Translations under genes and position numbers: made by a program
In this document: piece after piece, positions 26,292 through 34,343 of the stretch
Numbering within the stretch: the stretch's first letter is position 1
Layout: every line of letters begins with the position of its first letter
Notes under the pieces: model-generated
Databases searched by the model: none
Told to the model about the DNA's origin: nothing
The model's input: the letters and a program-made list of their open reading frames with translations, nothing else
Source: FEN-299 sp963717945
GTDB taxonomy: Bacteria > Acidobacteriota > Vicinamibacteria > Vicinamibacterales > Fen-181
Length of the DNA: 64,000 nt
Direction: 5' to 3'
NCBI GenBank assembly: GCA_963717945.1
Contig: CAVQXT010000006.1
Location: 248,001 to 312,000 of the forward strand

Positions 26292-28769
26292 CTACTCGTG
26301 CCGGATTGCAGCAACCGGGTCGATTCGTGTTGCACGTCTGGCCGGGACATAGCATGCAGCCAGACCAGCAGCACCAAGCACGGCGCTCGCTGCTATGTAG
26401 CTCGCGGTGTCAGCTACGGAGACACCGAATAGCAGGCCGCGCAGCAACTGGGTAGCAACGCTTGCCACGGCAACGCCGAGAGTCAGTCCGATCAGAATCA
26501 ACAAGGCACCTCGCCGAAGCACAAGACACAGCACACTGCTCGGCGCCGCGCCGAGCGCGATCCGGATCCCGATCTCGCGAGAGCGTTGTGACACGGTGTA
26601 TGATAGCGCCGCGTATACACCGACCGTCGCGAGCATCAGGGCAATACCAGCGAATATCAGCGCGGCTGCTGCGTAGAATCTGCGCATCGCGACAGACCGA
26701 CTTAGCCGCTGCTCCATCGTCATCACGTCGTATGCAGGTAGTGTAGGATCCAGATCGGCAACGGCCTTCCGAAGGATCGGCCCAATCGAAGTTGGGTCGC
26801 CGTCCGTACGAACGACGACGGCGCCTGACGTGCTACCAGCAACAAAGGCCTCATAGGACTGGTCCTGGACAACGTAGACTTCCGGCATCGGCTCATCGTC
26901 GAGACCGGCGTGGCGGACGTCACCCACGACACCGATCACTTCTGCGGACTTGGTGCCATAAATACCGAGCAGCCTGCGACCTACAGCGCGATCTTTGAGA
27001 TACTGTGAGGCAAAGGCTTGATTCACGAGAAGCACCAGTGGCGTGCCGTCGCGGTCCCCTTGAGAGAAAGCGCGCCCTGAAACGACCCGAAGGCCGAGCG
27101 CTCCGAGATAGCCCGGTGAAATCACATGAACGTCCGCGGTCCTTGCCTCGTCGTGACTCGGCTCGTCCAAGTCGCCTTCAACCCGGAACCTGGACAAGAC
27201 CCCGCCCGGCACCAGGGGCAGCGCACTGGTGAATCCCACATTGGTCACGCCCCGTAGGCTCCGCAGTCGCTCGATGAGACCCTCCCAAAACGCTACCTGC
27301 ATTTCAGGTCGCCGATACCGTGTGCGCGGCAGACTCACTCTAGCGGTCAGGACGTTTGCCGGATCATACCCAGGGTCAACGTTGACCAACTTGTCGAAGC
27401 TCCGGACCAAGAGCCCACTGCCAATCAGCAGGACAGTTGCCAGTGCAACTTCGCCGATTACGAGGCCGGTCCGCAGTCGATCGCCATGAGACACATCAGA
27501 GCCGAAGCTCGATGGCGCTGCAACATTACTTAGGAGACTACATACCGAGAGCCTCCCCGCATGAAGCGCTGGAGCAATTCCAGAGGAAAGTCCAGCCGCT
27601 ACAGAGAGGAAGATTGCGAAGGACACGGCTGTCAAGCTGAGTTCTACTTCTTGAAAGCGGAAAAGCTCCACGGGAGCCAGAACGGGGAGTTGAAGAACAA
27701 CGCCGTACGCCAGGACGACGCCCGCCGCGCCGCCTACGCAGCTTACGATCACACTCTCTAGGATGAGCTGGCAGATCACCGCCCGCCTCGTTGCACCCAT
27801 GGCAAGTCGTACCCCCAACTCTCGCTGCCGGGTGGAGCTATGCGCGAGCATCAGGTTCGCTGCATTCGCTGCGGCGATCGACAACACGAAGAGAACTGCA
27901 CAGAAAAGAACTACGAGAGCGGGACCTACGTCCGCCACTTGTTCGTCACGTAATGGCGTGAGCCGAATAGAGGAGTGGCCCGCCAATGCTTGGCCGGCCG
28001 GACCTGGACGTGGAGACTGGGAGAGTTCAATCCGCCGCGCCATCATCGTGCCTTCCGCCTCGGCTTCCTCAGCGCGCACATCGCGTTTCAAGATCGCCAC
28101 CGCACTGAAGCTCAAGGACATTCGCTGGCCCGGTCGGCTTCCGGGCAGCTCCGTGACGAGAGGGGTCCAGACAACGGTCTCGCGATCAGGAAACCAAAAC
28201 CCTCTGGGCACTACGCCGATTATCGAGTACTCTTGGTCGTTGAGAATCGTGGTTTGGCCGACAACCTTGGGGTCCCGGCCAAACCGACGCTCCCACAGGG
28301 CCTCGCTCAGGATAGCGTAACGGTCGTTGCCGGGGCGATCCTCGCCCGCATGAAAGACGCGGCCGACCAGAGGTGTGACGTGCAACAGCGAGAACAGGTT
28401 TACCGAGACCGACGCGCCACGAAGGCGTTCAGGCTCGCCGTTGCCCGACAGCGTGAACGACCGTGTCGACCATCCGGCCAGACCTTCGAGCGTCCTAGCC
28501 TCGGTACGCCATGCATCGAAGGTGTCACTGCTCAGCAGCGATCGTGGCACGAGGTCGCGAACACCGGGGATGTCTTCAGACACGCGGACAAGGCGGTCGG
28601 CTCCGGCGTACGGCAGCGGCCTTAAGAGCACCGCGTTGACCATGCTGAAGACCGCGGTGGTTGCACCTATTCCCACTGCCAGCATAGACGCGCTTATGAT
28701 TGCAGTCCGTCGGTAGCTGCGCAACATGCGGAGAGCATGGCGGACTTGTTGACACATCACGGTCATCAT
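26292..28769 (-). CDS. MacB/FtsX-type ABC permease (Acidobacteria ADOP type)
   Basis: I start it at ATG 28769, nine bases after AGGAG; ATG 28778 touches that box. The ~825-residue product has an N-terminal helix (RTAIISASMLAVGIGATTAVFSM split by eye), a MacB-like periplasmic domain to about 250, an FtsX domain with three helices at about 290-400 (SSTRQRELGVRLAMGATRR), a second periplasmic domain, and a final FtsX domain (VSQRSREIGIRIALGAAPS). This two-fold layout is typical of permeases Acidobacteria encode without an adjacent ATPase. None is nearby. Substrate unknown; it borders the Cys-rich protein region. Confidence 0.93.
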   Translation of the reverse strand: MMTVMCQQVRHALRMLRSYRRTAIISASMLAVGIGATTAVFSMVNAVLLRPLPYAGADRLVRVSEDIPGVRDLVPRSLLSSDTFDAWRTEARTLEGLAGWSTRSFTLSGNGEPERLRGASVSVNLFSLLHVTPLVGRVFHAGEDRPGNDRYAILSEALWERRFGRDPKVVGQTTILNDQEYSIIGVVPRGFWFPDRETVVWTPLVTELPGSRPGQRMSLSFSAVAILKRDVRAEEAEAEGTMMARRIELSQSPRPGPAGQALAGHSSIRLTPLRDEQVADVGPALVVLFCAVLFVLSIAAANAANLMLAHSSTRQRELGVRLAMGATRRAVICQLILESVIVSCVGGAAGVVLAYGVVLQLPVLAPVELFRFQEVELSLTAVSFAIFLSVAAGLSSGIAPALHAGRLSVCSLLSNVAAPSSFGSDVSHGDRLRTGLVIGEVALATVLLIGSGLLVRSFDKLVNVDPGYDPANVLTARVSLPRTRYRRPEMQVAFWEGLIERLRSLRGVTNVGFTSALPLVPGGVLSRFRVEGDLDEPSHDEARTADVHVISPGYLGALGLRVVSGRAFSQGDRDGTPLVLLVNQAFASQYLKDRAVGRRLLGIYGTKSAEVIGVVGDVRHAGLDDEPMPEVYVVQDQSYEAFVAGSTSGAVVVRTDGDPTSIGPILRKAVADLDPTLPAYDVMTMEQRLSRSVAMRRFYAAAALIFAGIALMLATVGVYAALSYTVSQRSREIGIRIALGAAPSSVLCLVLRRGALLILIGLTLGVAVASVATQLLRGLLFGVSVADTASYIAASAVLGAAGLAACYVPARRATRIDPVAAIRHE

Positions 28770-28909
28770 GCCATCCATCTCCTGTTCCAGCGTGTTAGCG
28801 TGCGCCGGCAGTGAACCTCGGTGACACAGAAAGACCCTGAGTGCCGCTTAGTGTAGCTCACCTGGTGTCCACCTGGTCGACGCGGGACCCTCCAGCACGA
28901 ATTACAGGC

Positions 28910-29281
28910 CTAGAGGTGCCTTTGGTGCAACTCTCGCAACATGCGAATGAGGAGGGGCGAGCGAATCAGACGCTGGCGACTTACGAGACTGGGAGCAACG
29001 TCGCCACCGTCAACTTCCTCTCGACGAAAGGCGCGCTGTGTAAGCTCCCAGTATGTCCGGTCATCCATGTCCAGAAAGTCACGCGCCGAACACTCTTCAC
29101 TAGTAGTGGCTGCCACGTCAGCCCGCAATAGGCGAGCAAGGTCCAGCGATGCTTTTGTAGACACGTTGGCACTTCGGCACACTGCCTTGATCACGGAGAC
29201 ACTCGTATTGGCTTTTCGAGCCCAGCAAGCGACGGAGCGTACGTCATCTCTCGACTCGACGACCGTGGCTATCAAACGCAT
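28910..29281 (-). CDS. Small HTH-like regulator
   Basis: I take ATG 29281 as start; the frame reaches 29563 but the earlier part looks non-coding. The 123-residue product (MRLIATVVESRDDVRSVACW...) has helices resembling a class of short regulators common in Acidobacteria: WARKANTSVSVIKAVCRSANV then LDLARLLRADV and a FLDMDDRTYWELTQRAF segment where relatives have LDISDRRTL. DNA binding is inferred from this resemblance. It lies downstream of, and on the same strand as, a thioredoxin-like gene and the 13-Cys protein gene. Confidence 0.6.
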   Translation of the reverse strand: MRLIATVVESRDDVRSVACWARKANTSVSVIKAVCRSANVSTKASLDLARLLRADVAATTSEECSARDFLDMDDRTYWELTQRAFRREEVDGGDVAPSLVSRQRLIRSPLLIRMLRELHQRHL

Positions 29282-29490
29282 CCACTTAAGAGCGACGTGA
29301 TGTAGATACCCTGGATGTGCCCCAGCGCTGGTCCCAGGGCTCGCATGGAATCCCGGTGTGACGTTGGCGACCGACGGCCGCGTTGGGGGGTAGCATGCGC
29401 ACGAACGGTGTGACGGATTCGTGGCTTCCATAGCCGTGCTCCCCGACCACAGGCCGCAGAATGGGGTCGCTCGTCGCATCGAAACTCCCG

Positions 29491-30057
29491 TCATTCGGAC
29501 GTGCGTCGCGCAAGGCTCACCAGGACTTCGGTTTCTTTGGTCGGGGGCAACTTGCCGAACCAAGCTGCGGTGACGATTCCCTGACGGTCGACAAACAGGA
29601 CTGTCGGTGTTCCACGCACACCGATGCTGGTCGGCGCCGCGGTGATGACAACGTCGACGGCGATCCCCAGACTCTTTAGAAATGCCGCTGCGGTCTTCTG
29701 CTCCTGCGGGAGCAACGCGGTGACCGCAACGTGCGCCCGATGCGCTTCAGCAGTTAGCCGGCTGTAAAAGGGGCCACTCTCTTGGCAGTAGTGACACGTC
29801 GCTGACAGCACGAGCAGGAGCGTCCTCGGACGCGATGCCCAGTCGAATCCAGCCAAGTGAATCTGATGTCCCTGAACTGAGTCAGGATTACGGGCATACG
29901 TTCGCGCCGCGCTCTGAAGACCGGCGGACGAGCTCCCGCCTGCTTCCTGATTGGGACTTAAGAGCTGACGGACAAGAACGGCTCCGGCGAGTAGTGCGAT
30001 CACTATGATGGCGATGTTCGCGGTGGTCTCGATGCGCTTGGAGGTCACGTCCTTCAT
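29491..30057 (-). CDS. Membrane-anchored thioredoxin-fold protein (TlpA-like)
   Basis: The start is ATG 30057 with GGAGGGAG nine bases upstream. The 188-residue product has one N-terminal helix (IAIIVIALLAGAVLVRQLL), then a thioredoxin fold on the outer face: LLVLSATCHYCQESGPFYSR with a CHYC active site near residues 88-91, and RGTPTVLFVDRQG with the cis-proline near 149. Such proteins are periplasmic thiol-disulfide oxidoreductases; the direction (reductase or oxidase) cannot be told. It lies between the regulator and a protein with a 13-Cys tail, which could be its substrate. Confidence 0.88.
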   Translation of the reverse strand: MKDVTSKRIETTANIAIIVIALLAGAVLVRQLLSPNQEAGGSSSAGLQSAARTYARNPDSVQGHQIHLAGFDWASRPRTLLLVLSATCHYCQESGPFYSRLTAEAHRAHVAVTALLPQEQKTAAAFLKSLGIAVDVVITAAPTSIGVRGTPTVLFVDRQGIVTAAWFGKLPPTKETEVLVSLARRTSE

Positions 30058-30360
30058 CGTCGTCGTCTCCCTCCGGCAGGAATTCCATCCCTACGGATGG
30101 CCTGGGCGGCTTCGTCGTCGCGCATCGTCGCGGTCGCATTCTCGGTTGTCAGTAGCTGAGATAATCTCTTCTGCGGTGAACAGCAACTGCGCAGCCGGGC
30201 TCGGATTTGGCGCGGATGTCTTCACGGCAGTCGCTGCACACGCCTAGACTAGTCCGTCTCACTTCAAGCCCACATCGTCGGTCCACCATCACCCCTCTGT
30301 GGCGTTTAGGCACAGTGGGCATCTGTAGCAGGCATCGAACCCGGTCTCATACCTGGCCGT

Positions 30361-31215
30361 CCCCAGTTACTTCTTCGCTGGCGCGTCCGGGAGGTTCGGG
30401 CAACAGTGGCAGCTTCCGGGACAGTTGCAGCAGGCGTACGATCCTGCGTTGCATTCGGCAGTGCACCCGCCGTCGCCGCAGTCGGCGTCGCAACTGGTCT
30501 TCCCAGGCCCGCCCGTCGCACACGAGTCGCAGGTGCCCGACCCGCCACCTAACGCGCACCCCCCAGCCAGCAAAGCTGACACGACTTCGTCGTGGGATCG
30601 GTGAATCGAAGCGCCCCAATGCTGCGACAGGCCGAGGACGGGGACCTCGACATAGCTCGTCGGGGCCGTACCCGCCATGACCGGCCTCCCAGCCACGGGA
30701 AAGCGCCAGCCGCGGGCATCGCCCGCGTCCACCATGAGCTGGTTCAGCGTATGCGTGACGGAGGCCGGTCCCTCAAAGGTCAGGTGCTGCGGCTGGAGGT
30801 GCTGGAGGCGGAAGGCCCGTTCGATGACATCCGCGACATCGTCCGCGGGACGGTGTACCGCGATCGTGATCACCGTGGTCAGGCCGTCCTCGGACGACGT
30901 CATGCGGACCCACTCAGTCTGCATCACGGGGCCGTCAGTGAGTGGCGACTGAGACGCCCAGGCGCCGACCACCACCGCGACGAAGATCACCAACCCACCC
31001 AACATGACACGCCAGCGCGTAGCTCCCTCCACCCACAGTGGGCGTCGAGCCCGGTCCACCCACCCGAGCGCCGGGACGCGCCCCACCTCGCAGACCGAAG
31101 CGTGGTCTACTATCTGCTACTGACGGGCTGGAGGAGCAATCGTGTCACCAATCCACACGGTTTCTGTGCAGCGGTGGTCGGCGCGTGCCACTCTCGCCGG
31201 CGTGGCACATCAGCA
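30361..31215 (-). repeat. Long direct duplication, copy 1 (partner 38082-38940)
   Basis: DNA similarity covers the whole 13-Cys protein gene and ~200 bases upstream of it. Upstream markers include CGCAGACCGA, GTGGTCTAC, ATCGTGTCACC and GTGCAGCGG in the same order as in copy 2. Similarity ends near 31215 and 38940. Copies are in the same orientation, 7.7 kb apart. Confidence 0.8.
30367..31005 (-). CDS. Membrane-anchored protein with 13-cysteine tail, copy 1
   Basis: It is a paralogue of the protein at 38087-38740. After one N-terminal helix (LGGLVIFVAVVVGAWAS), the middle domain shares long runs with the paralogue (AFRLQHLQPQHLT, EGPASVTHT, HWGASIHRSHDEVV). The last ~65 residues hold 13 cysteines with spacings 8,2,9,3,4,3,6,0,1,3,1,0, identical in both copies, ending in Lys-Lys. 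The start is uncertain: the codon matching the paralogue's ATG is ACG (31020-31018). I give the next ATG (31005), which keeps the helix. The tail suggests disulfides or metal binding. No known domain recognised. Confidence 0.75.
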   Translation of the reverse strand: MLGGLVIFVAVVVGAWASQSPLTDGPVMQTEWVRMTSSEDGLTTVITIAVHRPADDVADVIERAFRLQHLQPQHLTFEGPASVTHTLNQLMVDAGDARGWRFPVAGRPVMAGTAPTSYVEVPVLGLSQHWGASIHRSHDEVVSALLAGGCALGGGSGTCDSCATGGPGKTSCDADCGDGGCTAECNAGSYACCNCPGSCHCCPNLPDAPAKK

Positions 31216-31885
31216 GCTGTAGCACAGGGACGAATGACCAGACCCGTGAGGCGAACGCCTAACGGCGAGCAATCGGAATAAGATCGCGAACCGCGCGTGC
31301 GAGAAGGGCTGGGGCCACAGGACCCCATCTCGCGGAGCCAATGGAACCAAGGGATCCGCGGCGCTTTGAGAGAAGTCCACCGCGGGAGGACGTGGGGCTC
31401 ACGTGGGTCCGGGCGATGCGAGGTTCTTCGCGGGACGTGGGAGAGGCCGAACGTGTCGGGCCAAAGTGGTGGCGCGCGTGCCCCACAACCGGACCAGGGC
31501 GGCCCGCGTGCGCAGGGCACTCCGCTCGTCGGCGCCAGCGCTGCCGGTCTCGCTCCAACACCGCCGTAATTACGCCCACGAAGCATCTTGCGCCTTCAGA
31601 TGGCGCCAGCTACTGTTCAGTCTGCGGTCAGACATCCTTTCAGACGACCGGCTTAACCGGCGTCGAACCGCCGACCGAACTCGGCGGCATTTACGTTGAC
31701 CATGCAGCGTGGGGGGGGTGTTCTCTTCCAAGCTCTTGTCCCATTGGATCCCAGTCGGTGGCGACGAACTCGAGCAACGGTTCGGTGTCGGTCCCAAGGA
31801 GTGGTGCTTCCGCCGCTCTCCCGCTGCGGGCGCGAGCATCGGATAGCATGTGCAGAACACGACGAAAGACGAGGAGGTGGATCAC
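31216..31885. other. Gap of 670 bases, no supported gene
   Basis: It lies between the divergent 13-Cys gene and the first 8-Cys peptide. A plus frame over 31570-31870 includes YCSVCGQTSFQTTGLTGVEP, which has a CxxC and could be a relic of another Cys-rich gene, but has no start signal. The promoter of the peptide genes should lie at its right end. Confidence 0.35.
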
Positions 31886-32122
31886 ATGACCCGACGGAAC
31901 GTGATTCGATCGATGGCGCGCGCTTTGCTCATCGTCGCCATAGCCGCGGCTTGGGCAACTGCTCGTACGTCCGCCGAGACCACGAAATGCGCGAATTGCT
32001 CGACCTGCGGTGCCGAGCACTGCTGCGACATGAACGCGCAGGAGAAGTGGTCATTCTGTTACGCCTATAGCTTCGACCACTGCACAGAAGCAGGGAGTCT
32101 CTGTTCGACGGGCAACGACTGA
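31886..32122 (+). CDS. Secreted 8-cysteine peptide A
   Basis: The start is ATG 31886, seven bases after GAGGAGGTG; the frame also opens at 31850. The 78-residue product has a signal peptide (MARALLIVAIAAAWATARTSA) and a mature part of about 48 residues with Cys at 35, 38, 41, 46, 47, 58, 66 and 73. The pattern C-x2-C-x2-C-x4-CC-x10-C-x7-C-x6-C nearly equals that of the peptide 198 bases downstream, also 78 residues. It is likely exported and either disulfide-bonded or metal-binding. Not a family I recognise. Thioredoxin and rhodanese proteins nearby suggest a thiol-related maturation. Confidence 0.8.
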   Translation: MTRRNVIRSMARALLIVAIAAAWATARTSAETTKCANCSTCGAEHCCDMNAQEKWSFCYAYSFDHCTEAGSLCSTGND

Positions 32123-32319
32123 GCCATAGAGGGTTACGGTATAGCCCAGGCGCCACGATCGACGAGATGTCGGTTCCAACCGCGTCCGTTTCTTTGGCGA
32201 GCCGAAGATTCGGGGAATGTGAAGGAGTAGTCAGGTTCCAGTTGACGACATCCGCTCACTGAGAACGCGGCTCACGAACCAGCGGCTTTAACGCAGCTAA
32301 TTTCCAACGTGGAGAGGTC

Positions 32320-32556
32320 ATGATCCCATTGACGATGCGTGGGTTCCTGAGGATCGTCCTGATTGCCCTGATAGTCGTCGGCAGTCTCTGGACGAGTATG
32401 AAAGCGGCAGATGTCAGATGCCGGGAGTGCACGTCATGTGACGGCCTTCACTGCTGTCAGGACATCATCCAGGGTAACGGATGGACTGGCTGTCAGGTTT
32501 CCGGTCCCGTCAGCATGTGCACCGAAAGTGGCGTCGGCTGCTCTATTACTGATTGA
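32320..32556 (+). CDS. Secreted 8-cysteine peptide B
   Basis: The start is ATG 32320 after GGAGAGG (ATG 32335 is an alternative). It has 78 residues: hydrophobic leader FLRIVLIALIVVGSLW, then Cys at 34, 37, 40, 45, 46, 58, 67 and 74. The pattern is C-x2-C-x2-C-x4-CC-x11-C-x8-C-x6-C. It shares with peptide A the CxxCxxC start, HCC and CTE(A/S)G, but otherwise differs, so the two are diverged tandem copies held together mainly by cysteine positions. Same strand as peptide A and as the TonB-rhodanese gene 190 bases further on. Function unknown. Confidence 0.8.
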   Translation: MIPLTMRGFLRIVLIALIVVGSLWTSMKAADVRCRECTSCDGLHCCQDIIQGNGWTGCQVSGPVSMCTESGVGCSITD

Positions 32557-32747
32557 GGCTGGGCCGGCCCAGCAACGCAGAGAGACGATTCGTCGCCTCC
32601 CGGCGTGCGTTCTCCCTCCCTTTCGCGGGCAGAACGATTGCAATGAACGGCAAGGCGTCGTTCTGCTCGCGACCGCCACTTGACAGTTGCCGCTGCGATT
32701 GATTCGTCTATCATTGACGCTGTGAGACACGGGCTCGAGGAATTGTC

Positions 32748-33575
32748 ATGATGTCACGGTTCGGATTCTCGCCACGCTGCGGACTGGGCTTCGCTCTGGG
32801 CGGTATCGTGCTGCTTGCACTCGCCCTCGTTGGCTTGGTACGGGCGGCCCGGCAACAACCATCGTCTCAAGCGCACCACGTGACCATTCATGAACTCAGC
32901 GCCCGCAGGCTGGCGACCAAGACCGCGCTGCCGCAGTATCCACCGGACTCCCTGCAACACCGTGCGCGCGGCGTTGCCGTTGTTGAAATCACGTTTGGAG
33001 TTGACGGCCGCGTGGAGGAGGCGCGCGCGATGCAGGCTCCCGACGCAGCGTGTGAGTACGCGGTTGTGCGCGCGGTCCGCCGATGGGAGTTCAGACCCCT
33101 CAACGGGCCCAATAAGCGGCCAGCAATCGTGACGACCAAGCTGACATTCTACTTTGATATCGATGCGAGCGGCAGGGGCACAGTTTCGGACGGCAAGGTC
33201 CCGACGGGGACTCGCGACCAAGACTCTGCCGGACGCTTTGCTGGCACTATCGATACCGAAGGAACGATGAAGCTAGCAGCCGACGGCAAACTCCTGATTG
33301 TCGATGTTAGGCCTCGGGAGTTGTCAAGCGCGGATCTGTCTCTCGGAATGGTGTCAATGCCCTTGGACGAAATTGCGACGAGAGCCTCTGAGCTAGATGC
33401 AGCCAAATCCGTTGTCGTAGCCTGCTACCCCACCTTCGAGAACGTCTGTGACATCGCCGCGCGGCAGATAGTGGAGTACACGAAAGTGCCTCGCGTATTC
33501 GTCGGTCCCCCTGCGACACCCCGACGACGAGACCAAGGGCCGAGCACGCCTAGCGGCGCTCCACGACTGCCCTGA
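32748..33575 (+). CDS. TonB C-terminal domain fused to a rhodanese-like domain
   Basis: The start is ATG 32748 after GAGGAATTG. One N-terminal helix at about 13-33 (LGFALGGIVLLALALVGLV) anchors the protein. Residues about 45-135 form a TonB C-terminal domain: LPQYPPDSLQHRARGVAVVE, ITFGVDGRVEEARAMQA, AVRRWEFRPLNGPNKRP. Residues about 175-250 resemble rhodanese: LLIVDVRPRELSSADLS, SMPLDEIATRA, and VVVACYPTFENVCDIAA with a candidate active-site Cys near 226. The rhodanese part is degenerate in its first loop. TonB domains normally drive outer-membrane transporters; fusion to a sulfurtransferase-like domain is unusual. It follows the two 8-Cys peptides. Confidence 0.82.
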   Translation: MMSRFGFSPRCGLGFALGGIVLLALALVGLVRAARQQPSSQAHHVTIHELSARRLATKTALPQYPPDSLQHRARGVAVVEITFGVDGRVEEARAMQAPDAACEYAVVRAVRRWEFRPLNGPNKRPAIVTTKLTFYFDIDASGRGTVSDGKVPTGTRDQDSAGRFAGTIDTEGTMKLAADGKLLIVDVRPRELSSADLSLGMVSMPLDEIATRASELDAAKSVVVACYPTFENVCDIAARQIVEYTKVPRVFVGPPATPRRRDQGPSTPSGAPRLP

Positions 33576-33889
33576 TTACGTGGTCCCCCGACCGGTGGGT
33601 TCGAACCCTGATCGCCGCAAGACAGGTAAATTGGCCCAAACGCCAGCCGAAATCATCTCCTTCCCTGGACGCCGCCGGGCCCGAAGGCGGGAACAATATC
33701 TCCCGCGGGGGATTGAGGATCAGAAGATCGCTGCGCCCGTCTCGCGCGGCCTGCGCTACCGCGCCAACAACTCCCTCAAGAACGCAGCAACGCGGCCATT
33801 GGATGCCTGCCACTTGAGCGTGGACTTTCGGCCCGGCAAGAAGATGGCGGAACTCGGCCACATCGGGAAGTGCGACGCCGCAGACTTCG
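33576..33889. other. Gap of 314 bases, no supported gene
   Basis: It lies between convergent genes. It contains the palindrome GGGTTCGAACCC at about 33598, like a tRNA T-loop, but no tRNA can be folded around it. No terminator hairpin with a T-run was seen. Confidence 0.35.
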
Positions 33890-34240
33890 CTACTCGTCGG
33901 AAACGCTGTCGACGTGATCCGCACTTTCGAGCACCCAGCTTCTCACCGTCGGAATGCGCTTCAGGCAGGCGCCAAGCCGCCGCCGGGAAGAGAACCCGAT
34001 CCGCGCCGCCAACTCCTTGCGAGTCAGGGGGCGAGAGTTCGCACGGATGCGGTCCAACGCGACCGCAATTGTACGAAGCCGACACTGCTCGAAGGTAACG
34101 CCCTCAAGCAGACGAAGTGATCTCGTGATCGTATGTCGCCCTACGTTCAGTTCGGCGGCGATCGACTTCAGGTTCCGCGTCGGTTCCTTCGTCAGCACTG
34201 CCTTCACTCGCAAGACCAGCTCCGCACGATCGTAACCCAT
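33890..34240 (-). CDS. AraC-like HTH regulator (DNA-binding domain only)
   Basis: I start at ATG 34240, six bases after GGAGG. The product has 116 residues with two helix-turn-helix units in the AraC arrangement: LKSIAAELNVGRHTITRSLR and TRKELAARIGFSSRRRLGAC. A linker helix (FEQCRLRTIAVALDRI) joins them. There is no effector domain. Such short AraC-type proteins are frequent in Acidobacteria. Placed between the TonB-rhodanese gene and an FtsX permease, it is a candidate local regulator; no operator was identified. Confidence 0.7.
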   Translation of the reverse strand: MGYDRAELVLRVKAVLTKEPTRNLKSIAAELNVGRHTITRSLRLLEGVTFEQCRLRTIAVALDRIRANSRPLTRKELAARIGFSSRRRLGACLKRIPTVRSWVLESADHVDSVSDE

Positions 34241-34343
34241 CGCGAGCCTCCGTGGGGTGCAATGTCCGACGCGGCAGTCCAGGTGCGGGCATCGCAACCC
34301 CAGATACCGCTGGCTACCGAGCCGCAGGAGTCACGACGGTCCG

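Noticed and set aside
30306..30619. Other Cys- or Arg-rich frames over the 13-Cys tail
   Set aside because: They only mirror the GC-rich tail; the paralogue conserves Cys positions in one frame only.
33590..33615. tRNA gene suggested by GGGTTCGAACCC
   Set aside because: It is only a palindrome; no acceptor or anticodon arm can be built around it.
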